64,000 nt of DNA. Source: Brugia malayi (lineage: Eukaryota > Nematoda > Chromadorea > Rhabditida > Onchocercidae). A program made the position numbers and the translations under genes. The notes under the pieces were generated by a model that did no database searches, was not told the DNA's origin, and saw only the letters and a program-made list of their open reading frames with translations. Location of the stretch: positions 21,820,721-21,884,720 of the forward strand of contig NW_025062479.1 in NCBI RefSeq assembly GCF_000002995.4, written 5' to 3'. Of this stretch, positions 55,194 to 64,000 are shown piece after piece (within the stretch, counting starts at the first letter, position 1; each line of letters starts with the position of its first letter).

Positions 55194-58100
55194 CTATTGT
55201 AGTTTATCGCTTATTCGCTGGACAAAATGATGCACGCAGACTGGGCCCGGTAATGGCCATTCCCATTCGTTTCGTAATACACCATCAGGTACATCACTTT
55301 CGAACCAATAGCATAACCAAAACCACCATAAATGAGAAAGAGGCGCCTTGGTCCTTTCAACCCTAAAAAATATAGAATGTCAAAATCACCAAACTTACGC
55401 ACTGTACTTCCAAAAAGCAGTTCAGAGCTCATATGTACAATAAATGATGCAGTGATATTATAAAAATCGAAAAGAAAATATAAAGTTAACTTTGTCAGTC
55501 AGTTTCAGCAGATGTATTTACTTTAACCATTAAATATTAGTAAATTGGGAACAAAACCAATAAGAAAATCTTTTAGGTTCTTGTAAAAACAAACCTTGGC
55601 ATTGCAAAAACTTGATGGTAAGCATAAAAGATATGACTGGTTAGCCAATAAGCTATAAGTACATCCATTGTATAATGACCACCCGAAATGACAAGTGCTG
55701 CTATTCCAATATATGTTAACGGTGCTGCGATGTACCTAAAAACCTTCGTCATAAATTATCAACTTACAGTATATTTCAAAGTTGTGTCGGTATTACTGCC
55801 GTTTTTTAATTCACAATTCAAAATACTAACCGCAAATAGACCAATCTCCTTGGCGTATACTGAAGTAAGGTAAAATACATAATCGTTAACACAACGGTGT
55901 GACCGCTGAACATGAGATCACCACAGAGAATTTTATCCTGACCCGAAGTTAAACCTAACGTTACAACATATGTTACGAACCTGAAATTTACAACAGAGTA
56001 GAAAAACAAAATGATTTACGGTGTACATCGCAGAACATAATAATACTATAACATCAGCACTGATCTATTTGTGATCATTCAAGACTAACAAGAGAACCAG
56101 TTTCCACTGTGATTTATTATCAAGATAACACCAAATGCAGAACATATTTGAGCAATGTTACATTTTGGAATTCCCAAACTTGAAATTCATAAAGGAAAGA
56201 AAAAATAGTGAATTTAAAACTTTGAATTAAAAGAAAATTTCATTCCTCTGACGTCGTAAATTGAGATAAATCTATTTTTCTCTGATGTTTAAAGATTTAA
56301 CGCCATAGCAAGTTTATCTTTAATAGTGAAATCATATCGGATAATACAAAGTCAAAGTGAATGAGCAACTACTACCTTGTCGTTATTTCTGTAGCATACA
56401 TAGCAGTTCTATTAACCTGCGGTAAGCATATTTCATCGCGGTTTTGAAATGATGGTGGTAAAAATGTTAATCCAAGAACTACTGCTCGTAACCCATACAT
56501 GATCCCTCCAAGTAACAGCACACGACGAAACACTATTAACCGTTTTTTATGCAGCAGGACACATGTGAAACCAAGTACAGCACTGGAAAAACAAAATGTT
56601 AGAGTATTAAGATGAATTTTAAGATTCAACTTAATACACAACAAGTTAAAATAAGACAAAAACAAAAAAATAGGCTTGACTACCGTAAACTATGGATGAC
56701 GACTGGCTAGCTAGCAAAAGTTTGTTCTGTCAAACTTCAACATTTAAACGTGGTATAGAATCATTTTAATTTGCTTAAAGCTTGTGAAATACTTGAAATT
56801 TCATGTTTATCAAAATATATGATGTTGTCCTTCTTTAATAGATAGAATTAGACAAAAAACTAACTTTAAAGTAGAAAATATGTCTCCGACAACCCAAGCC
56901 CACCTCTGCTGTGGTATCAGCATAAAAACGAGGTCTGGCAAGGGTTCCCTCGGTACTATATCGTGAATCACAGTGAGCAGGAAAAAATTGAGGAATGCTG
57001 ATATCAACAAACAAACAAATGCAGCAAACGTTTTCAGTGCTTCCTTTTGCCATGTCTGAAAAAAAAAAAAAAAAAAATCTACTTCTGAACCTTAAAAATA
57101 CTTATAAACTAAAGATTATGACGACTTTTTGAATATAAGACTTACTGAGCAGCATCGTAGCAGATATGCTTAAAATTTAATATATTGTGACTCTTTGTAA
57201 ACCTCAGTAAACCTCACAAATATGCTGAAGAAAACTTTTCTACTATGCATTGAGGAGATATTAAAAATTAGCCTGCTTTCTACTCATTCTGATAAAAGTT
57301 AAATACTTATTTTCTATTATTCTGTTGTACAAACTTAGTATTCTTATCTTATAAAAAGATTTTATATATAGTAGCCGTGTGCTACCAAAACACAAAAGGA
57401 AAGTAATTCAGACATCTTAAACATTAAAATACAACCATACTTTTATCCCAGAAACCGGCAAGAAGAAAAACATATCAACTAAAACAAATTTTATTGCTAA
57501 AAAGTACCACTTGTAATAAACAACTGATTTAGAAACAAATATTGGAAGAAGAAATATCAATTATTGTTGATTGCTGAATTAATTGATGGACCCAATTTTG
57601 TTTTTAATTCAAAGACCAAAAAATAGAATATGAAATATTTAATACAGGAAAAGAAAAAAGAAGACCAGTGTCACTGCGTAATAAGGAGAGATAGGGAAGT
57701 AAGACAGTACAGCACGTCAAATGGAAAATAGAATTACTATAGTAATATTAGCAACCTAGGAAACTTAAAATTTAAAGTATGCTTTCTAATATGCATAAAA
57801 CTAACATGCGCTAAAGTTGATAAAAACATCTACTTTTGTAATTTTTGAATATCGCCAACAGGCAATTAAATAAGCACCTGTAGGTGCTTTTAAAGGGAGA
57901 AAGAAATAATAAACGTTACAGACAAAAATATTTGGGAACCGACCGACAAAATGAATTCTAAAACAGGAGAAACTTATAAACATTCAAGAACTTGCCAAGG
58001 GGATTTGTGCCGAATGTTGCTGCTTATGCATAGCAGTAATCATCATAGTATCACAGGTATCACACCACCCGCGATAAGTTCTTTTTTCAATAATCTGTGA

Positions 58101-60299
58101 TAAAAAAATCAGTAGCACCATGATTACAACAAAATGATAAGTTGATTTCGTCATTTAAAGTAACAATTCGGTTGAGTTAAAAGTTAACCTTAGAAAATTT
58201 TTTAAAGTATATAAATCGAATAAAAAGCTAACCTTAGAAAATTTTTTAAAGTATATAAATCGAATAAAAAGAATTCGCATACCTAGAGTGAGGAGAGCTG
58301 CTAATGTGAAGACTATAATGGCAGTACGGCAAATGAATATTTTCACAGAACAAAAAAGTAACCTCTAAGAATAAAATAAAAACATCGCCTACAATAATAA
58401 AGGACAATGTTGAAAGCTCTATTCTATTCTAAATCACTGCTTGGAATGGAGTAGTTCCGACATGGAAAAATAATGTTGGCATGTTTGCTGCCGTTTTACT
58501 GATGAAAAAAGAAAGTTTAGAATGAGTTATTTAACGCCAATTTATTGAATGTTTTTGAACCTTTTATGCACCTTACCACCTCAAAGATTCCATCAACTGC
58601 TAAATTTAACCTATACAAAAGACAAAAAAGAAATTTTTTATAAATATAAAAAATAATTTCACTTCAATTTATATTCTATATTTCACAAATAGTAGAGCGT
58701 ATACGTAAAGAAGTATCGAAAAACCATAATTCCGTAAAATGAAACCTAAAACATTAAATTACTTTTAAAAATTCTACCGTGAATATTTAATATCTCAATG
58801 ATTGCCAAAATTTGTAAAATAAAACTTCCACGGAGATGCTGATTCACTGACTCAGCTACCACTTTTACATTCTATCAGAAACCTAACTGCAAGAAATATA
58901 ATTCAACAATTACTAAATTTGTACACCATAAAAACAAAATTATTTGCATAATCTATTTGAATACGGTAATTCATTTCATAGAAAACGCCAAACAATAAAT
59001 ATATTCTTATAAATTTTATATACATAATTCCATAGTCCAAAATTCAAAGATTCTTCCTCACTAAACATGCTTATGTTATTTTTCGCATTATAATCAATTT
59101 TAAAAGAAACGTTTAGAAATTGATAAGCTGCATTTGTTCTCTGTTTCGATAAGACATGCATTTTGAGAAGATTTGGGCAAAAGTTGTAGCTGTAAGGAAG
59201 CAGAAGCATCAATAATGAAACCAACCCTCATCAAGCAACAATAATAATGACAACGAAGACGTTATGCATCATAGAAAAAATCAGCAAGATGGAAATGATG
59301 TTTGCTCATCTTTCATACACACACACACACACACACACGTCAGCAACAACAGCTACAGTAACTCGCCGTATGAATTCTTCCAAATTTTAACTGATACAAA
59401 AACTTGAATCTTAATTTTAAAATGTTACATTATTTGAAGTTTCAATTGTAAACTAATTTAAAAAATTATCATTTTATGTCATAGTGGTTAAATGGTTGTT
59501 CGTCTAAAACTCTGTATTCTTTAGACAACAAAAATGCTCCAAACACCAAGAAATAATTCTACCAAAATTACTTCCTCGTACATTTTCAACGGTGGTTTGT
59601 TACACATATATGAAATTTACACCTAAATAGAACGTAACTCTACATGTCGTCACATGCTGAAATAATATGCCTTCAAGAGAATAAAATCAAGTGCTATTAA
59701 AATGAATTATTGGAACAAGATTTCTAGGAAAAGAGTCGATAAGCAAAAAATTAAAGAGCCATGTAATGATTTGGCATTTTATTACTAATTAATAATCACT
59801 TTATTACTAATTTGGTCACTTACGAGTAATTGGACGATTTGCTTAACTAATGTTTCATTATTTTCCTGACTTATTAACTTAAAGAATTAAGAGAGATAAT
59901 GCCTCTTTTTTCTCAGAAGTATAAACAATAGCACTTATTAGTTTTATGCGTTAGTGAAGTTTAACCAACACAGTTAACGGTTATCATCGTTTCACGACTG
60001 AATAAGCGATCATATTCATAAATTCTCTGGGCTTCAATTAAGTGAACAAATAAATAGTAGGTCAGGAAATCACTAACTCTTCGTTGTCGATGGAAAATGG
60101 AATCATTGCGATGAATTGGCAAGTCGGTTGAGGATAGGGAATTGATTGTTCCATTAGGCACTGGCTCCACAATATTCAATGATGTTTCTGTGAGATACCG
60201 AATCTGATCTTGGCTATTACTTGAAACACATTGTTGAAATTCAGCAGACTGCTTAAGAGGTACATGAGAATCACTTTGGTCGCGTCGATGTCCACCCAT
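55194..60299 (-). CDS. sms: Sphingomyelin synthase (phosphatidylcholine:ceramide cholinephosphotransferase family)
   Basis: Golgi or plasma-membrane enzyme moving a phospho-head group from phospholipid to ceramide. Six minus-strand exons, 392 aa: 60299-59979, 57055-56865, 56582-56376, 55980-55831, 55735-55595, 55362-55194. Exon 1 (MGGHRRDQSDSHVPLKQSAE...) is polar cytosolic; the remaining exons hold about six spans. TM1 reads TFAAFVCLLISAFLNFFLLT then VIHDIVPREPLPDLVF. The catalytic triad is intact: CGDLMFSGHT (His267) and GGHYTMDV (His310, Asp314); the 43- and 4-residue spacings equal those of human SMS1 (His285, His328, Asp332). The C terminus is WWFWLCYWFESDVPDG. Intron 1 is 2.9 kb and contains exons of another small protein, so exon 1 belonging to this gene is the least certain link. 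Head-group choice (choline or ethanolamine) cannot be read by eye. Confidence 0.88.
57984..58593 (-). CDS. Small single-pass membrane protein with CxxC motif inside the synthase intron 1
   Basis: Four minus-strand exons join in frame to 106 aa: 58593-58577, 58498-58438, 58364-58233, 58094-57984. It starts MESLRCKTAANMPTLFFHVG, has a hydrophobic span (IFICRTAIIVFTLAALLTLG), a basic aromatic stretch (MRILFIRFIYFKKFSK) and ends IIEKRTYRGWCDTCDT then MMITAMHKQQHSAQIPLASS. WCDTC is a CxxC pair that might bind metal or form a disulphide. Exons 3 and 4 are phase 0 at their outer edge, so they could instead follow synthase exon 1 as an alternative ending. Exons 1 and 2 are short and weak. The donor of exon 3 is duplicated 44 bp on. 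No family recognised. Confidence 0.4.
58188..58275 (-). repeat. 44-bp tandem duplication across the exon 3 donor of the small CxxC gene
   Basis: On the plus strand CCTTAGAAAATTTTTTAAAG begins at 58188 and 58232, each continuing TATATAAATCGAATAAAAAG. On the minus strand each copy ends TTTTCTAAG/GTTAGC or GTTAAC, so the exon end and its donor are present twice. Confidence 0.88.
59318..59338. repeat. (CA)n microsatellite
   Basis: About ten uninterrupted CA units within synthase intron 1. Confidence 0.9.
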
Positions 60300-61610
60300 C
60301 AATTTCAAACAACTTCCTCTGAGGACCCCTTAATTTCTAAGATATAACAGGGGTCCCTTCTTTGTTATTCAAGTAGACTTCTTCAAATCAAGTTCTACAG
60401 TTCCTTATTGCCAATTATTGTTGAAACTGCTTTGAATTGTTATCACTTTCCTGGAAATAGAACTAGATCGATAAATAGCACGTGAACACAAAATACGATA
60501 AGGTATAAAAAAAACTAAGCTGAAATTTCTATTTTCCTGTTTCTTTCATTTCATATTAAAACGATTCTATTTGTTTGGAGTGGGAAGTACCTAACTTGTA
60601 CCTCCATTTATGCTTTCCTATATATTATTGCACGTACACTATGACACTTTTTAACATTGGTTTTCTTGAATATAGCAAACAACTTTTAATGTTATTCATT
60701 AACAAGTGAACTTTTTATAACACAAAACAGAGATAAAGAAATAGAGAAAAGGGAAAAAATGATTCACTTACATGCATCAAAGACAACAAAAATTGCCCAC
60801 ATCATTCAAGCACGTAAGAAAATAAATAAATAAAGTATCACATTCACACTTTTGTTAACCGATTTTGATATAAACAAATTATGAATAAAGTCATTTAATA
60901 ACTTTAGCAATATTTATTTGAAAGTGCACTTTAATAGCAAACCATGTAAGCCATCTAATTTTCTTTCTAGCAAATTTTCTAAAAAATGACCATCAATGGA
61001 AGAAAAAATTTTCTGTACAAACGGCTTAGTCTACGGTACAATGTTATGCAAAAGTAAGCATTAAGGCATAATGATAAAGAACTTAAATTTCGAGCAAGAA
61101 AAGTCAAACAACGCTTAATTTTCCCACCACATACATTATATAGATAGCAACAGGTTTGGCATTTATCAAAACATTCTGCCTTAGCAAAGATCAGTTAGAG
61201 GATGAGTCCACACAGTCATTGCTTTATTACAATCAATTACAGCAGGAATGCATTATAAATTCTGGATGTCTTAACCAATTTAAAATATAATTAAATCTCG
61301 AACACTTAAAAAATCTCAACCCTCAAATATAGCCATTTATCGTATTCTTGCACTCGTTCCTATGAATAAATTCATTAAGACGACATCATGAAGCATGCAT
61401 TGTCTGTCACCTTTCAATGCATAGTTTAATTAAGTTCGAAACAATCACACTCTCAAATGAGAGCATAAAAAAATCGATTGGTAGCTGTGGAACACTTTGA
61501 TTGTTATTGTTGGATGAGTGAAAGCACGAGAATAATGCTGAAGCAATCTACTTCATCTGTCCAGCATGACAATGTAACTTTTCCTACCCGTAAACCAAAT
61601 AACCAAACAA

Positions 61611-61654
61611 CCCACCCATCCCACCTTACCCACCCTAACCAAAAACCCACCCAC
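61611..61654 (-). promoter_or_regulatory. G-quadruplex-prone cluster (G-runs on the minus strand)
   Basis: The plus strand reads CCCACCCATCCCACCTTACC then CACCCTAACC, AAAAACCCAC, CCAC. The minus strand therefore has seven GGG runs in 44 bases with short loops, meeting the G3+N1-7 pattern. In a window this AT-rich such a cluster is exceptional. It is about 1.3 kb upstream of the synthase start, on its coding strand. Confidence 0.6.
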
Positions 61655-62206
61655 TTTTACGATCAACCGATACAGAAGTGACATCGCGACGTTCTCTCAA
61701 TGCCAATTAATTGCCACAGCCTCAAAATGCAAAAATTTGTTCCCAGTGACAATGAATGACTCTACGTAGTGAGTTATATTTATATATATATGTGTGTGTG
61801 TATAATTGTGTTTGATGATATAATTGATTGTATTCAGAGGGTATAACTAACTGGAAGTTTTGAATTGATGAGAGAGAAATAAAGGATGAACAATTGGCGG
61901 GATAATTCTAAATGAAGAAAGAGAGGGAGAGGGAGAAGGCGCATGTGGATGGCGCATATGGTATCATATTGAATAGATTCATATATGCAACTGGTAACTT
62001 GATAACAGGACAATGAAAGTATAGTGAAGGAAAAGTGGAGTGAAAACACTAAAACGGAACTAAATATACTATTTGTGCGGAGAGATTTGAATTGTAACTT
62101 CATCAATATAATTAAATTTTCATAGCACAGAGGAACTTCCATATTGTGACAGCAAATTCGAATGAACCACAGAAAAGAGATCAGTGCGACAACCGATATT
62201 GTAGTC

Positions 62207-62210
<4 letters not shown>

Positions 62211-62243
<33 letters not shown>
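62211..62243. repeat. (CT)n microsatellite
   Basis: About 16 CT units; explains the Ser/Leu run in the overlapping ORF. Confidence 0.9.
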
Positions 62244-62246
<3 letters not shown>

Positions 62247-63489
62247 CATCCTTAAATGCTATTTATTAGGTTTCTCGCGAAATGTTCCGAAATTTGTTGT
62301 TAATAATTATCTGTCATATCATTCGGCAATGTAAATGCATTCATTTTGTGAAGTGATGAACAAACCTGAATTGGATTGAAAATTGTTGAAAATTTTCAGT
62401 TTGATTTTCAAATAAAAATTTTAAAATTTATTAAATTTTGTCAGCCATGGGGAATGCTATCTGATATATCGGGGATAGGAAAGACGAAAAACGAAAAAGT
62501 TTTGAATTTTTAATGCAAATGAAAAATTAAATCATTTTTTGCAATTTGGTTATATTAAATAGAAATAAAATTCATAAGCGATAATGAAGAGATATATCGA
62601 AATAAAAATTTTGCAACTGAATAACCCTTGACCTTATCATCAAATGAATTTTGTATATAAATGCTTGCATTTAGATGACCAAAAAATGAATGCCAAAAAT
62701 AAAAAATGTGAAATGGATGAGATGGATAGAAAAGAGAAATGAAAACGAAAAAAGAATTTGTTTTTTTTTTTTTTATTTCTATCCATACAATTTAAGTTAT
62801 TCAGAAAATATCCATCAGTTTAATTATCATTTATTATTTTATCATTTATCACTTATCAGTTATTTAACAACTAATAATATCAAGTTAGATTTGTCATCAT
62901 GTTTACCACTAAAACGATTGCTCTCTCTAATCGCTTTGTAAACATTTTTTATTTCTAAAAAATCTGATAAATATTTCTCGTATTACTCTCATTTATTTGT
63001 CTATCTAAAATTATCATAACAATTGCTAATAAATATTTCTCTAAAACAAATTAAATTCCTTCTACATAGTCGACAATTTAACGAATACCATTCCAGTATG
63101 ATTACAATATGAAATTAAAATGTATGCCAATATTTCAAATAAATTTGAAGATAAAATGAAATGTACATTTGGCTATTATTATTTTAAAACCATTATTATT
63201 TTAATTGCATTTCAAAAAGTTTTTCTGTCCTAAATTTATAAAATCGGAAAATCTGTTAAAAATTAAAATAGACCAAAATGAGGAAGAAAAATTCGCCCCA
63301 TTTTTTTTTTTTTTTTTTTTTTCATCTTTTTTATTTGGTTCGTTGGATATTTCTATTTATGCAGAATAGTTTTATTTCATTCAATGAAATTATTTCTTGT
63401 TTTATTTTCATTATTATTGTTGATAATCTGTTGTATTTTGATTAGATTTAAATGAATATCACTGGATTAAATTCATTTTTTTATTTCAG

Positions 63490-63543
63490 TTATACATTTA
63501 TCTCAGAGAGACTAATCATGAAAGCTCAGAATATTATAAATAA
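63490..63543 (+). CDS. Possible terminal exon of an unidentified + strand gene
   Basis: A strong acceptor TTTTTTTATTTCAG ending at 63489 is followed by 17 sense codons (LYIYLRETNHESSEYYK) and TAA. The codons are balanced and polar, unlike the surrounding AT filler, but the exon is short and no matching upstream exon was found. It could equally be chance. Confidence 0.25.
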   Translation, partial: LYIYLRETNHESSEYYK

Positions 63544-64000
63544 ATTGGATATAAATTAGCACTTTGTTTGTAATCATTTTTTTTTTCTTTTTTTTTTTTT
63601 GTTACTAAATTATTATTCTAGAACAATAATTTTGTTAAATGCTTCATATTTCAATGCTTAATTGATCGAATATGTCACACTTTGTGTTTGTTGTTTATCT
63701 GTGTTAGAATAGAATTTTTCATTTTAAAATTTCTTAGCTTAAAAAATTTTAATTCTTTTATTACTAATTCCACATTTTCATAGAATTTAGCTAAATTAAT
63801 TGTTTAAAAAAAAAAAAAAAAAAAAACTTTTAAATGATTCATTTGATTTTTAAGAAATGAAAGTATTGTATAACTTTCTCGAAAAGAAAACCATTCCTTA
63901 TCTTAATAATTTGTGTCATAAGTTAACATAACCAAACAAATATTGCTTATTGAAAATATTTGAATTATTTATTGATACACTTTATAACAAAACTAAAATG
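63544..64000. other. AT-rich window end
   Basis: Poly-T near 63579-63600 and poly-A near 63807-63826; nothing else seen. Confidence 0.5.

Larger units (their letters stand above)
60300..63489. other. Upstream region of the synthase gene and unassigned sequence
   Basis: Holds the synthase 5' flank with an 8-bp-stem inverted repeat (GGACCCCT at 60323, AGGGGTCC at 60349, 18-nt loop), a G-run cluster at 61611-61654, (GT)n near 61790 and a (CT)n run at 62211-62243. ORFs at 61478-62334 and 62690-62941 lack support. Confidence 0.45.

Noticed and set aside
58155..58346. Signal-peptide-like ORF starting at GTG in the minus strand
   Set aside because: The reading frame is real-looking but begins before an acceptor-defined exon; treated as exon 3 of the small CxxC gene rather than a separate gene.
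61618..61640. CCCTAACC resembling a telomeric repeat
   Set aside because: Only a single unit; nematode telomeres use TTAGGC, and the surrounding pattern is CCCACC runs.
61478..61681. Thr/Pro/His-rich 67-codon ORF
   Set aside because: Caused by the C-run (G-quadruplex) cluster; starts at GTG, no acceptor and no continuation.

Overview
The window looks like nuclear DNA of a parasitic nematode, most likely a filarial or other clade III worm. Reasons: genes are cut into many short exons; introns end in T-rich tracts plus CAG/TAG/AAG; several start codons sit a few bases after a splice acceptor, as in spliced-leader genes; and the families are nematode-typical (patched-related, TWK K2P channel, SWIP-10/MBLAC1-like hydrolase, profilin). 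Species level is inference only. No virus, transposase, tRNA or rRNA gene was recognised. Composition is mosaic: about 0-19, 25-50 and 62-64 kb are extremely AT-rich with many poly-A/T runs, while about 20-24.5 and 50.5-62 kb are visibly less so.

Left part (0-20 kb, all + strand): the last exon of a membrane protein; a casein-kinase-1/tau-tubulin-kinase-like kinase (892-5110); a repeat-rich gap; profilin (8338-10160); a 34-codon ORF behind a perfect splice acceptor (10630); a type II membrane protein with a cysteine-rich outer domain (11444-14419); two small proteins with hydrophobic N termini (15221, 16149); and a complete metallo-beta-lactamase-fold protein (17053-19833).

Middle (20-50 kb): on the minus strand, a basic, RS-containing, tail-membrane protein (20720-23405) and the 3' end of an unknown gene (25744-26223). 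On the plus strand, a complete sterol O-acyltransferase (27855-31370) and a complete 15-exon patched-related protein (35136-42315). Then a minus-strand two-pore K+ channel (43933-47989) stands head to head, 292 bp away, with a plus-strand unknown with a possible PH-like fold (48282-50369).

Right part (50-64 kb, minus strand): an RNF26-like membrane RING E3 ligase (51952-53063), a sphingomyelin synthase with intact catalytic triad (55194-60299), a small CxxC membrane protein inside its first intron, and a possible + strand terminal exon near the end. SOAT, the patched-related protein and sphingomyelin synthase all act on membrane lipids, but they lie on different strands and nothing shows co-regulation.

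The most unusual pattern is that three separate genes (kinase exon 4, SOAT exon 3, the small CxxC protein exon 3) each carry a short tandem duplication exactly across an exon/intron 5' splice junction, giving two to five copies of the donor. Exon boundaries were read by eye from reading frame, splice consensus and family knowledge; single boundaries may be off, and weak ones are flagged.
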